From contig PWNJ01000259.1 in NCBI GenBank assembly GCA_003558985.1, positions 1 to 33,622 of the forward strand: DNA of 33,622 nt, written 5' to 3'. The first letter of the stretch is position 1. Every line of letters starts with the position of its first letter. Of this stretch, positions 8,404 to 16,843 are shown in pieces. Under the pieces are notes generated by a model, which saw only the letters and a list, made by a program, of their open reading frames with translations, searched no databases and was not told the DNA's origin. The position numbers and the translations under genes are program-made. Source of the DNA: a candidate division CSSED10-310 bacterium. GTDB taxonomy: Bacteria; CSSED10-310.

Positions 8404-8841
8404 TTATTTTTTCAGGTCTGGCAGATAGTAACGGATTGTTCCGGAAGTAAACACCATTTTGGTATCTGAAGAACGCAATACTACATCGGTTGCAACAATG
8501 CGCCGCCTGATATCTCCAACGCATCCAATCGCCTCAAGCAAATGATCTGTTGGACATTTTTTTCTGTATTTCACCGATAAATCATATGTGAACCCAATTT
8601 GATGGTAACATGCCTGAATACCCCAGAATGCTATTTCGTCAAGAATCGTCGCCTGAATTCCTCCGTGTAAAATACCGGGAAACCCCGCAAACAGTTTATC
8701 TGAGTGAAACGTTGATGATATTTCACGGATATCAGGATCGAAGCAAAACTCCAGATGAAGGCCAAATGGATGCTTCGGACCGCAGGCAAAACAATTGTCA
8801 CCTCCAGTCAAATCATATGTTTTTTTAATTTTTTGACGCAT
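8404..8841 (-). CDS. PaaI-like hotdog-fold thioesterase
   Basis: The 145-residue protein has the 4HBT/PaaI pattern: NCFACGPKHPFGLHLEF near the start (a Cys-x-x-Cys-Gly plus NP-G-L-H-type block), then GILHGGIQATILDEIAFW (about residues 56-73), the hotdog active-site helix with the conserved HGG and DE. Such proteins hydrolyse acyl-CoA thioesters; the substrate here cannot be read from sequence. It lies 12 bases after the small beta-grasp-like gene and is probably cotranscribed with it and infA. I see no clear ribosome site before ATG 8841, so translation may depend on the upstream gene. Confidence 0.9.
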   Translation of the reverse strand: MRQKIKKTYDLTGGDNCFACGPKHPFGLHLEFCFDPDIREISSTFHSDKLFAGFPGILHGGIQATILDEIAFWGIQACYHQIGFTYDLSVKYRKKCPTDHLLEAIGCVGDIRRRIVATDVVLRSSDTKMVFTSGTIRYYLPDLKK

Positions 8842-8853
8842 GACAGAGTTTCA

Positions 8854-9174
8854 TTACTGGTATAACAGAATATCACCGTTGCCGCTGTTGCGATCGTTAT
8901 CGGAAAGACTGACCGATACCACATCATGAGCATCCAGAAGTGCATACGGGTTCGGGGTTTTTCCATTGATCTCAAACCCCACAAGATTATACGCATAATT
9001 TCGGGCCAAATCCGGATAACTGTCCAGCACAGCATGCAATAACATGACAAATGGTGTTCCTTCTGTCATCTCAATTGAAGTTTGTGTGACACCTGTGATT
9101 GGTTGAAGGCGCGGATCAAACTCAAGAAATACAGTAACGGACTTGAGTTTACTGTCGTTATTCTGTTGTCTCAT
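8854..9174 (-). CDS. Small conserved-looking protein, possible MoaD/ThiS-type beta-grasp
   Basis: I do not recognise this 106-residue protein with certainty. The central part has the order seen in ThiS/MoaD ubiquitin-like carriers: a strand (SVTVFLEFD), a helix after GTPFVMLLHAVLDSYPDL, then VGFEINGKTPNPYALLDAHDVVSVSL, which resembles the V-N-G-K...L-x-D-G-D-x-V block. The C-terminal Gly-Gly needed for adenylation and sulfur transfer is missing; the chain ends DILLYQ, so it would not be a normal sulfur carrier. It starts five bases after infA and precedes the thioesterase by 12 bases, so all three are likely cotranscribed. There is only a weak ribosome site inside the end of infA. Confidence 0.75.
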   Translation of the reverse strand: MRQQNNDSKLKSVTVFLEFDPRLQPITGVTQTSIEMTEGTPFVMLLHAVLDSYPDLARNYAYNLVGFEINGKTPNPYALLDAHDVVSVSLSDNDRNSGNGDILLYQ

Positions 9175-9179
9175 TATAA

Positions 9180-9398
9180 CTACTTAGACCTGTATGTTAT
9201 CAACCCTTTGGTGGGATCATGCATGGATACACCGACTGTAACGTAATCTCCCAACACGATACGGATATTATTGGAACGCATTCGTCCGGAGATTCGCGCC
9301 ATGATAATATGTCCAGAATCCGTCTTGACTTCATAAAAACCACCCGCAAGAACTTTGGATACTCGCCCCTGCGTCAAAATAAGGTCATCTTTTGACAT
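9180..9398 (-). CDS. infA: Translation initiation factor IF-1
   Basis: The 72-residue S1/OB-fold protein matches IF-1 throughout: MSKDDLI at the start, GRVSKVLAGGFYEVKTDSGH, then IMARISGRMRSNNIRIVLGDYVTVGVSMHD and a short basic end (LITYRSK). IF-1 binds the ribosomal A site during initiation. I chose ATG 9398 because it gives the family's normal N-terminus and GGGAG lies six bases upstream; the longer TTG start adds seven unlikely residues. infA usually lies in ribosomal-protein operons; here it leads a transcript with a beta-grasp-like protein and a thioesterase. A 19-codon reading frame with a stronger ribosome site overlaps its start. Confidence 0.95.
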   Translation of the reverse strand: MSKDDLILTQGRVSKVLAGGFYEVKTDSGHIIMARISGRMRSNNIRIVLGDYVTVGVSMHDPTKGLITYRSK

Positions 9399-9444
9399 AA
9401 CATACTCCCTGAATCTCAATACCGTTACATTTCACTTCTTTCAT
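9385..9444 (-). CDS. Possible 19-codon leader peptide overlapping the infA start
   Basis: An ATG at 9444 is preceded by a near-perfect AAGGAGG (9455-9449) at four bases' spacing. It opens a 19-residue frame beginning MKEVKCNGIEIQ that ends with TGA at 9387-9385, 14 bases inside infA in another frame. The ribosome site is better than that of infA itself. It may be a regulatory leader peptide whose translation is coupled to, or competes with, IF-1 synthesis. No homologue is known to me. Confidence 0.35.
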   Translation of the reverse strand: MKEVKCNGIEIQGVCYVKR

Positions 9445-9538
9445 TCATCCTCCTTAAAAGTCAATAACCGGCCCATCCGGTATTTCCCCCTATACTATCG
9501 GTAATAATTCACAAGAATCAATACTATTCATTCATTTC

Positions 9539-9567
9539 TGGAAAAAACAAGGCATCTGATTTATAAT
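9539..9567 (+). promoter_or_regulatory. Sigma-70-type promoter for the peptidyl-prolyl isomerase gene
   Basis: A consensus -10 box TATAAT at 9562-9567 lies 17 bases after TGGAAA (9539-9544, four of six matches to the -35 consensus). Transcription would start near 9574, giving a leader of about 45 bases to ATG 9620. Confidence 0.6.
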
Positions 9568-9619
9568 CGTGGTGATTTGAATGCTGAATGTAATTTCAAA
9601 AAGTCATTTGGGAGGTCCA

Positions 9620-10246
9620 ATGAAACAAGCAGCAATTATTATCTGTATACTCATAATATTTGCGGCTATCTATCCCGCCAATGCTGAAGAGTCGCTGGAA
9701 GAATTGAAAAAACAGATGGGAGATATCACAGTTGTAACTATGGAAACTTCCAGAGGTACAGTCAAACTGGCATTGTTTGATTCAAAATCTCCGGTGACTG
9801 TCAAAAACTTTCTGCAATATGTTGACGAAGAGTTTTATGACAGCACGATTATTCACAGGATTATTCCGGGCTTCATTATTCAGGGAGGAGGATTAACGGC
9901 TGAGTTCGAATTGAAAAAGACCCATGACAGCATAAAAAATGAGGCTGTCAACGGGTTGAAAAACAAACGCGGGACTATAGCCATGGCACGCACGGGTATT
10001 ATTGATTCAGCAACCAGTCAGTTTTTTATTAACCTGTCAGATAATGATATTCTTGATCATAAAAACGATACTCCCACCGGCTACGGTTATGCTGTTTTCG
10101 GCAAGGTTGTTTCGGGTATGGATGTAATAGATGATATTGCCGATCAGCCCACAGGCGAAAAATTTATGGATCCGGAAAACAAACGCGGATTGTATTATGA
10201 TGTTCCTGTTGAAACAATTTTGATCCGTTCGATACGGCGTCAATAG
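9620..10246 (+). CDS. Secreted cyclophilin-type peptidyl-prolyl cis-trans isomerase
   Basis: The enzyme speeds proline isomerisation during folding of exported proteins. Residues 1-22 form a signal peptide (MKQ, hydrophobic core, cleavage after ANA), so it acts in the periplasm. The cyclophilin domain follows: ETSRGTVKLALFD (about 42-54), FYDSTIIHRIIPGFIIQGG (72-90) with the catalytic Arg/Phe/Gln region, and SQFFINL (133-139). The length and a short-loop layout resemble PpiA-type single-domain enzymes. I chose ATG 9620 because GGGAGG lies just upstream; the earlier ATG 9581 lacks a site and would bury the signal peptide. It stands alone between divergent infA and the convergent ATPase gene. 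Confidence 0.95.
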   Translation: MKQAAIIICILIIFAAIYPANAEESLEELKKQMGDITVVTMETSRGTVKLALFDSKSPVTVKNFLQYVDEEFYDSTIIHRIIPGFIIQGGGLTAEFELKKTHDSIKNEAVNGLKNKRGTIAMARTGIIDSATSQFFINLSDNDILDHKNDTPTGYGYAVFGKVVSGMDVIDDIADQPTGEKFMDPENKRGLYYDVPVETILIRSIRRQ

Positions 10247-10270
10247 TTCTGCCGGACAGACCAACAGGCA

Positions 10271-13200
10271 TCAGGTATCAAATCGAATCCACTCATCATC
10301 GTTACAATTGTTAAAACGTTTCAAAAGAGCTCGGAATTTTTTGCGAACATCCCTGGCTGTCATTGTGCAGCCGTTGAATTCACAAAACATATCTTCAAAC
10401 GAAACAACCATATCCGGAGTTTTAATGTCAGCCAGCCGGTTGATCATACCAATCATATCAGCCGTTAAAAGCGTGTCCAGTGAACTGACAAGGGTTGAAT
10501 GCCGGGTATCAAGAGACATAATCTCGTTTAATGCCTGCACCTGTTGCTCAGGAATTTTCATGTCATGTGCAACTGTTTCAGGAGTCAGAAGAAATGCCTG
10601 AGTCTGCAGAACTGAAAAAGCCCGGAAAATTCGTTTTTGAAATCTTTCTTTCCAGGTTTCAGCAGATACGGTTGTGAATACTGTTCCCAACTTGAATCCG
10701 CAACTGCAGACCGGAAAGATATCCAGAGCTGTTTCGGGATTGTGATGACATATCAGGTGGTTTATCTGTTTGATTGATTCATTGTAGTCGTGTAATTCTG
10801 CAATATGCTTTAAAAAGTGAATATCGTTCATGCGCTGCAGTACCCGATATTCCACTGAGGATGTTATTTTTCCGGAATCGAAATGTTTTAATTTATTCGA
10901 CTGGGTTTCATGTTCTTTCAGATATTGCTGTTTGTATTTTACTCTGAACGTGTCAAATTGCTTCAAAACAACTGCCAGTTCGTTTTCAATCACGATATCA
11001 TCAGTTAATCCGACATTGTTTGAAAGCAGTTCAAACAGACTTTTCAAAACACTGTATTGCGGGTCGTCCGGTATCATTGATTGAAGTTTTGAAATATATG
11101 ACCGGACGGATGTCAGGGACTCATAACCCTTATCAACAAACCCTTTCATTTGTTTCATAGCGCTAAACAACGCATCCGGGTTTTCAATCGCGTCAAATTG
11201 ATGCAATACCGAATGCCAGCGCTGTATTGTATTCAGGTTCTCCTGTTCCAATGTCAGAACAAGGGATTCAGCATGTTTTAATATTCTGTACGTGTCTGTC
11301 AGGTTATTGGCACATGAACTAAACTGATTGTTCCAGGTTGTTACCAACTCACAAAACTGCTCAGCAGTATTTTTCCAGGATTGAAACAGGGGCTGAATTT
11401 TTTTCCATAAAACATCCTGGATATCCAGATCAATATCGTTCAAAGCACGATTGTAAACCAGTTTATACAACCGAAAAAAGGCGGGTCGGTATTGATCGGA
11501 AATTAACTCACCGCGCTGCAGGGTATCGATTTTTCCTGTGAGGGGCAGGTTCAAATCGTACAGATTCAGTATTTTGCCTGATTTTAAGGGTGTAATATAT
11601 CCTTTTCGCACAAGAGTCAGCAGAGCCAGTTCGAAGACGGGGCGACTCATTCCAAGGGGTGGTTTGGCAGAATTCATCAAAGCTCTGCCTGCCGAGACGG
11701 AGTCATTTTGTGTTTTTCCCGGCAGTTGTTCCATAACAGATTTGGCTGCTTTGGATTTTGTCGGATTTCCGGCAAGATGCCAAACACCGCCTTTTTTGGT
11801 GGCGAGCCCGAGTGGACGGGCAATTTTTTCTATTGCATCCAGTGTTAAATCATCTTTTCCCGGGATCAGGTGGATGCTGTTTCCCGGCCGAATAAACTTG
11901 TCCAGCAGTAATTCCTGAATGATTTTACTTTGGCAATCGATTTCCGGTGCGACGGTGATATGTTCGGGAAAGCGGTTATTGAGCGCCGGTTTCAGAACAA
12001 GTCCCAGCCATTTGTCAAAATGATCGCATTGTGTGTGATCAGGCATTTTGTACTGACCTGTTGACAGAATCAGAGTTCCTTCAAGATACGCTTTTTGAAG
12101 TTCTTCAGAAGCTGCGGCAATACTGTTGTCAAGACGTATATTCAGTTTGTCCAGAATCGGAGTTGCATCGTCATTGTCTGGATCACTTAACACATCACTT
12201 ATCATAATTTTACATGCCTGGATTTCCAGCATTGCATCATTAAATGATTTTGAATCTGGAATTTTCGGAAGAATAAATCCTGCGCCTGATACTGTTATTT
12301 GTGATTCAACAGTCAGAAATTTTTGTATTATCAATAGGGTATTCGGGTTTGTTTCAGGAAAAACCGGTATAAGTGCGAAATCGATTTTTCCGGTTGACAG
12401 CGTTTTTTTCAGTTCTTGTAAAAAGCCGCATTCCAGTTCAGATGAGCTGGCCACTTTAACTGCAATCCGTCGTCTGGTGTTTTGCCAGATAACGGAATCT
12501 CTGATGGACACCTTGTCAAGGCATGTTGCCAGCGGGAGTATTCCGGTACTCATGGATTGTATCAGCAGTGTAAAGGTTGCTTTATCATTCGGTGCAAGAT
12601 TTGATTTGATACGATCAAGCCTGTTATCTATGCCAGATATCGGATCACCATCAACGGATATTTGATACACATCATCCAGAACATGTTTTCCGGGAATACG
12701 CTTGAGGTGTCCGACTTTTTGATACAGCTTTCGCAGAATGTGCTCCTCAAACCATTCATAATTGGCTTCATCCGTAACTATCCCGGTTTCAAAAACCCGA
12801 TATAAAATCATATTGGCCAATTCTTTAACGGTTCGTTTATGGTTCAGGGGAGTGATAGCAAGCAGGATCAGTATTTTTATTGTTTTAAGCGCAGTAACGC
12901 AGTCATTTTGGTTTTCGAACCGGTATTGTGCCACAGGCAGAAAATGATTTTTGTACAGATGGTAATATACAAAGTGTTTGTCAGATTCTGCCAGTTGATC
13001 CTGAAAATGGTCGAAAATCACATCGGGTGTCAGCAGAGTATGACAGGGTTGGTCCAGGATGCCAGTTATCAAGGTTTCAGGCTTTCCGCGAATGCGTGTG
13101 GACAGGAAATCGACCAGCCCCCGATGCCTGCTGAACAGATCAATATTCAAATTCAATATTTCCAGGGTTTCAGGATGGATGGGATATAACGCGATAAAAT

Positions 13201-14290
13201 CAGCTTTTTTTATAGGAATACCGGCGAATGCATTATGCAGGTCATTATAAATCTGTTCGATGCATTTAATTGAATGATCATCATTACGCGGCAGTAATCT
13301 TTCGGAAATAAACTGCTGTAAATGACCGGTGCTCAATTTCATATGCTGATACCGCTCTTTGATTTTTCTGAATACGTTCGTGGAAATACTCTGATTCATA
13401 TCCAAAGATTCCTGAACGGCAGCAATTACCCATACCGGATGTGATTTAACAGACTCACCCAGAAACTGTAAAAACCGTGTATCTTCATGAAGCATTTGGA
13501 CAACAGGTTTGGATTTTAGAAATTCTGATAGTTCGTCGATGATGAAAAATACGCCTTCCCAGCCCCCGGCGGTGATGCTTTGAATCAGTTCATTCAGCAA
13601 CTTTTTTCTGTCGGTATTGGACGCAACCGGTATTTTCAGTTTTGAATGTTCTGAGAACTGATTAATAATCGTATGAGCAGATGCAGGGTCATCCCGATGT
13701 ATTTGTTCCCATGTAATGTCACCAAAACGTTTATTGATATAATCCCGAAATTCTGTTTCGTGTTCTTTCAGGACGTATCGGTTAAACGTTTCTATTGTTC
13801 GCCGGGTTGATGACAGAGTTAATGGAATACCTGCTGTCGCTGCTGCATTTTCTGCGGATTCCAGGATAATTTCTTCCAGCGGCTTGTCTGCCGCATACTC
13901 AGTTAGCGGAACCAGAACCGGAAGATATTTGTGATATCGTTCAGCTTTATTTGAATATAATGTGCCGAATTTGGATTCCAGAGCTTTTTGGGCCCATATA
14001 TATCGCGCAGTCAGGCCGAGAATTCCCAGCAAATGGCTTTTGCCGGCGCCATAATTGCCGATAACGAAAAAACCTTGTCCTTGTTTGCGTTGCAGATATC
14101 CAAATACAATAGTTAAAATGCTTCGGATATCATCCGTAATGACAAAGGAATGACCCAGGTTTTCAAGTGCAACACGATTCTGGGGATCATCAGGATCCAA
14201 ATCCCGCACTTCTGCAAGATCGATAACCGTCTCAACTTCGGGAACATGAATCAAGTCTCCAATCCGAAGATCAGGAAGGTTATCCAGCAT
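10271..14290 (-). CDS. Giant BrxC/PglY/DUF6079-like P-loop ATPase
   Basis: This is a 1339-residue protein with a RecA/AAA-like NTPase near the N-terminus: Walker A GNYGAGKS (residues 78-85), Walker B VFFIIDELSEF (247-257) with Asp252-Glu253, and a sensor-like WVIAAVQE (287-294). The opening (RIGDLIHVPEVETVIDLAE, then SFVITDDI before the P-loop) is the layout I recall for BrxC of BREX, PglY, and DUF6079 proteins. Long helical regions follow, and near residues 1178-1197 there is a possible zinc site (CHH then CSCG). No BREX partners (pglX methylase, pglZ phosphatase, brxA/B/L) are nearby, so it is not a standard BREX locus. ATG 14290 has CGGAG seven bases upstream. The gene follows a membrane-anchored protein by 17 bases, suggesting they work together. 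Its role is unknown. Confidence 0.88.
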   Translation of the reverse strand: MLDNLPDLRIGDLIHVPEVETVIDLAEVRDLDPDDPQNRVALENLGHSFVITDDIRSILTIVFGYLQRKQGQGFFVIGNYGAGKSHLLGILGLTARYIWAQKALESKFGTLYSNKAERYHKYLPVLVPLTEYAADKPLEEIILESAENAAATAGIPLTLSSTRRTIETFNRYVLKEHETEFRDYINKRFGDITWEQIHRDDPASAHTIINQFSEHSKLKIPVASNTDRKKLLNELIQSITAGGWEGVFFIIDELSEFLKSKPVVQMLHEDTRFLQFLGESVKSHPVWVIAAVQESLDMNQSISTNVFRKIKERYQHMKLSTGHLQQFISERLLPRNDDHSIKCIEQIYNDLHNAFAGIPIKKADFIALYPIHPETLEILNLNIDLFSRHRGLVDFLSTRIRGKPETLITGILDQPCHTLLTPDVIFDHFQDQLAESDKHFVYYHLYKNHFLPVAQYRFENQNDCVTALKTIKILILLAITPLNHKRTVKELANMILYRVFETGIVTDEANYEWFEEHILRKLYQKVGHLKRIPGKHVLDDVYQISVDGDPISGIDNRLDRIKSNLAPNDKATFTLLIQSMSTGILPLATCLDKVSIRDSVIWQNTRRRIAVKVASSSELECGFLQELKKTLSTGKIDFALIPVFPETNPNTLLIIQKFLTVESQITVSGAGFILPKIPDSKSFNDAMLEIQACKIMISDVLSDPDNDDATPILDKLNIRLDNSIAAASEELQKAYLEGTLILSTGQYKMPDHTQCDHFDKWLGLVLKPALNNRFPEHITVAPEIDCQSKIIQELLLDKFIRPGNSIHLIPGKDDLTLDAIEKIARPLGLATKKGGVWHLAGNPTKSKAAKSVMEQLPGKTQNDSVSAGRALMNSAKPPLGMSRPVFELALLTLVRKGYITPLKSGKILNLYDLNLPLTGKIDTLQRGELISDQYRPAFFRLYKLVYNRALNDIDLDIQDVLWKKIQPLFQSWKNTAEQFCELVTTWNNQFSSCANNLTDTYRILKHAESLVLTLEQENLNTIQRWHSVLHQFDAIENPDALFSAMKQMKGFVDKGYESLTSVRSYISKLQSMIPDDPQYSVLKSLFELLSNNVGLTDDIVIENELAVVLKQFDTFRVKYKQQYLKEHETQSNKLKHFDSGKITSSVEYRVLQRMNDIHFLKHIAELHDYNESIKQINHLICHHNPETALDIFPVCSCGFKLGTVFTTVSAETWKERFQKRIFRAFSVLQTQAFLLTPETVAHDMKIPEQQVQALNEIMSLDTRHSTLVSSLDTLLTADMIGMINRLADIKTPDMVVSFEDMFCEFNGCTMTARDVRKKFRALLKRFNNCNDDEWIRFDT

Positions 14291-14307
14291 TTATCAACTC
14301 CGTTGTA

Positions 14308-15003
14308 TTACCGCGGGTTTAATATTTCTTCAAATGGATTTCGCGGCGGTTCATCACGATTAAAATCGCGAGGATTTTCTGCCTGACGCCGGCTTGCTTC
14401 ACGCAGAGCGCGAATCAGGGGATTATCGTCCAGTTCCGGATCATTAATATCCGGTATATGCCGTGGTTCCTCATCAGGTTCATAATAATCGTCATACTCA
14501 TCATAATCAGCATCAAAATCCTGATTATGTCTTGTTGCCGGAAATGCTGGTCCGCGATGAACAGGTGGCTCATCGCGAGAGGTTGATGTACCCCGTGATT
14601 GTCTGGCTGGTCTGCCGGAAGCTGTTTGTCCGGCCTGAGCGGATTGTCGTTGGGGTGGCTGTTCCGTTCTGGTTGTGCCCGCCGGCCTTTCAGCTTCTGA
14701 TCGTGTTTGGTCTACGGCATCAGAATTATCTTGATGACGCTGTCCGCCAGCCGGTTGTGATAGTTGCTCCGCAGGAGATGTTCCATTGGTTTTTGATGTA
14801 TCCCCATACATGGCTGTATCGGAGATTTTAAACGAAAAATTTATTTCCGGTGTCGGCTGACTTTGTAATTCAGCGATATGCAGTTCATAGTTATGAATGC
14901 GATTTTGATACACCCCGAAATACAATACAATCAGTCCAAATGTTATTGTTCCAATTGCAGTAACGATAAAAGGTCCGATTATTGATGTCTGTTTTGATGC
15001 CAT
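14308..15003 (-). CDS. Single-pass membrane protein with long disordered tail, partner of the giant ATPase
   Basis: No family is recognised. From ATG 15003 the protein has 231 residues. There is a short basic start (MASKQTS) and one membrane helix (about residues 8-31, TAIGTITFGLIVLYFGV). A probable short coiled coil follows (NRIHNYELHIAELQSQ), then 150 residues of low complexity: Gln/Arg/Ser/Pro-rich, then acidic (DADYDEYDDYYEPDEE), ending with a possible short helix (NPLIRALREASRRQAENP) and NPFEEILNPR. I chose this start because AAAGGA lies seven bases upstream. The upstream ATG 15165 also lies inside a consensus -10 box, so it would not be in the transcript. It is 17 bases before the giant ATPase gene and may tether that ATPase to the inner membrane. 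Confidence 0.8.
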   Translation of the reverse strand: MASKQTSIIGPFIVTAIGTITFGLIVLYFGVYQNRIHNYELHIAELQSQPTPEINFSFKISDTAMYGDTSKTNGTSPAEQLSQPAGGQRHQDNSDAVDQTRSEAERPAGTTRTEQPPQRQSAQAGQTASGRPARQSRGTSTSRDEPPVHRGPAFPATRHNQDFDADYDEYDDYYEPDEEPRHIPDINDPELDDNPLIRALREASRRQAENPRDFNRDEPPRNPFEEILNPR

Positions 15004-15163
15004 AAAACTATCCTTTGTGAATACTCGGTAAAACAATCCCTGTGCCAATAAGAAAAACAATTCATGGTCATTAACGGTTCCATATTCAGTTTCGACTCCT
15101 GTCCGCCCGTTCAAATAGCATTTGCGTAAGTGTGCCAGGTTCGTTCGGGCCAGACCAAATCCC

Positions 15164-15192
15164 ATTATACCTGAAATCTTTTTTTATGAAAG
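15164..15192 (-). promoter_or_regulatory. Promoter for the membrane protein-ATPase operon
   Basis: On the minus strand a consensus TATAAT lies at 15169-15164, with a poor -35 (CTTTCA) 17 bases upstream. Transcription would begin near 15157, leaving a leader of about 150 bases before ATG 15003. I see no recognisable riboswitch or gene in that leader. Confidence 0.5.
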
Positions 15193-15217
15193 TACGGAAA
15201 ACCAGTATGAAAGATTG

Positions 15218-15254
15218 TTGTCAGCGTAAAAGAAAATCAATACTATAAGTCTTT
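15218..15254 (+). promoter_or_regulatory. Promoter placed to give a leaderless transcript
   Basis: TTGTCA (15218-15223, five of six) and TACTAT (15241-15246, four of six) are 17 bases apart. Only eight bases separate the -10 box from the ATG at 15255, so the transcript should begin at or within about three bases of the start codon. No ribosome site is present, which fits. Confidence 0.55.
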
Positions 15255-16838
15255 ATGAGTCTTCGGGATAAAATACTTGCAGCAACTATTCTTTCATTAC
15301 TTTGGAGTCTTCCTGTTTTTTTCGGATATCTTGACACACCGAATGACGATGATTTGTCGCCGACATTTTTGGGCTGGATACGTTCCGATGATTTTCACAG
15401 ATATGGCTCCTTCATCGATCAGACCCGATATCAGAATCGGATTTTGTATATGGATTATTCGGCTGTTGAAACGCAATCACCTCGTATGATCGCCGTATAT
15501 TTCCTGGTATTGGGTTTTGTGGGCAAATTGATTCCGTTGCAGGCCCAGACACTGTGGCTTTTGTCGTTGTGGGCAGTTTCCTTTTTGTTTGTTTTTGTGT
15601 TGTCCCATTTTTTATCGCGTTGGGCTTCAAATTTGCGTCAGGTATTTTATGCCATGGTTTTGATCCTGTTTTCCGGAGGTCTGGAGTTTATTGTACACCG
15701 GACAAGTTTTGCTCTGCCGCGACAAAATAACTTCTGGATGGATGGATTTTCAACATTTTGCACCTTTCACAATCCATTGAAAATAGCAGGGATTACCAGT
15801 GTTTTGCTGATAATATTTTTCTGGGCTTCCTGGCTGGAAAAAAAACGAACGTCACATTTGATAGTTGTCATAGCCCTTATTCTTTTATCATGGGCCATCC
15901 ATCCCAACAGCGCTATACCCGGATATATCGCAATTGTCATACCTGTATTTTTTGCCTCAAAATATTTGCAGAAACCATTCCGGTGGCACATACCGGTTTT
16001 CAGACATGCACCACTGATAATCCCGTTTGGGATTATTCTGATGTACATAGTCTGGATGCGAACTGATGCAACAACAGCCAATATCATTAACCAGTATCAT
16101 ATTCCGTGGCTGGTTGAACCGTTTCGTTATTATCCCATTCGCTATGGGCTTGTATTGCCTCTTGGCATTGCAGGTGTCTTCGGTTGTGTTCGCAGAGGTG
16201 GTCTGTTCGACATAATGATTGCCGGCTGGTGGCTGGGCGCGGAGATGTTTGCTCATTTTTCAAACATGTCCGGTCTTTTGTTTCAACACATGGTTCATTT
16301 ACCCATGGCATTGTTTGCTGCCTGGACGCTTGAGAAAATCATGTCGGGTTCCACAAAAGTCAAGTGGATTGTGATCGCTTTGATTGCTTTCAACTCAGTT
16401 TTTCAGCATGGATATGTGATTAACAAAGTGATTCATCAGACGCGTCAGGATGTCTGGCCGACCTCACTATACTGGACTCAGGGTGAAATACAGGCGGCCC
16501 GTAAACTCAGGGGATTTCCGCAGGGTAATGTTCTGGTATCCAGAAACTCCGGGAACAAAGTGGCCTGGCTGGCGTTACAACCGGTATTGCTGGGTCATTG
16601 GGGTACAACACCGTCAAGGCGAGAAAAAGAACAGGCGCTGAAAGATTTTTTTGATAAAGAAACACCTATGCTAGAGAGGCATGAGATAATAAACCGCTAT
16701 GCAATTGATTACATCTGGTATGGTCCTGATGAGCAGCAGATTGGTGATCTGGATGTGGACTTGCTACTGGATGAGGTTATCAAAAACAGCGCTGTGACGG
16801 TTTACAGGGTACTTCACATTCGGGGTTCTGAGGACTGA
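15255..16838 (+). CDS. Polytopic membrane protein, GT-C glycosyltransferase-like
   Basis: The protein has 527 residues with about ten to twelve hydrophobic segments in the first 390 (for example VYFLVLGFVGKLIPL, LWAVSFLFVFVLSHFL, VVIALILLSWAIHP). A soluble C-terminal part of about 130 residues ends near a strand-rich segment (IDYIWYGPDEQQ). The first loop is acidic (DTPNDDDLSP, then RSDDF), as in GT-C enzymes that take sugar from polyprenyl-phosphate donors outside the inner membrane. The C-terminal sequence (QAARKLRGFPQGNVLVS, then LGHWG) also resembles the extracytoplasmic domain of such proteins. The substrate cannot be told. There is no ribosome site, and the ATG lies eight bases after a good -10 box. 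It converges on the serine hydrolase gene with five bases between the stops. Confidence 0.82.
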   Translation: MSLRDKILAATILSLLWSLPVFFGYLDTPNDDDLSPTFLGWIRSDDFHRYGSFIDQTRYQNRILYMDYSAVETQSPRMIAVYFLVLGFVGKLIPLQAQTLWLLSLWAVSFLFVFVLSHFLSRWASNLRQVFYAMVLILFSGGLEFIVHRTSFALPRQNNFWMDGFSTFCTFHNPLKIAGITSVLLIIFFWASWLEKKRTSHLIVVIALILLSWAIHPNSAIPGYIAIVIPVFFASKYLQKPFRWHIPVFRHAPLIIPFGIILMYIVWMRTDATTANIINQYHIPWLVEPFRYYPIRYGLVLPLGIAGVFGCVRRGGLFDIMIAGWWLGAEMFAHFSNMSGLLFQHMVHLPMALFAAWTLEKIMSGSTKVKWIVIALIAFNSVFQHGYVINKVIHQTRQDVWPTSLYWTQGEIQAARKLRGFPQGNVLVSRNSGNKVAWLALQPVLLGHWGTTPSRREKEQALKDFFDKETPMLERHEIINRYAIDYIWYGPDEQQIGDLDVDLLLDEVIKNSAVTVYRVLHIRGSED

Positions 16839-16843
16839 AAATG

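Noticed and set aside
10271-14290. A complete BREX or Pgl defence locus
   Set aside because: Only the ATPase resembles BREX parts; methylase, phosphatase and the other components are missing, and the flanks are housekeeping genes.
15004-15165. N-terminal extension of the membrane protein from ATG 15165
   Set aside because: That ATG lies inside a consensus -10 box, the extension has no ribosome site, and the ATG at 15003 has a good one.
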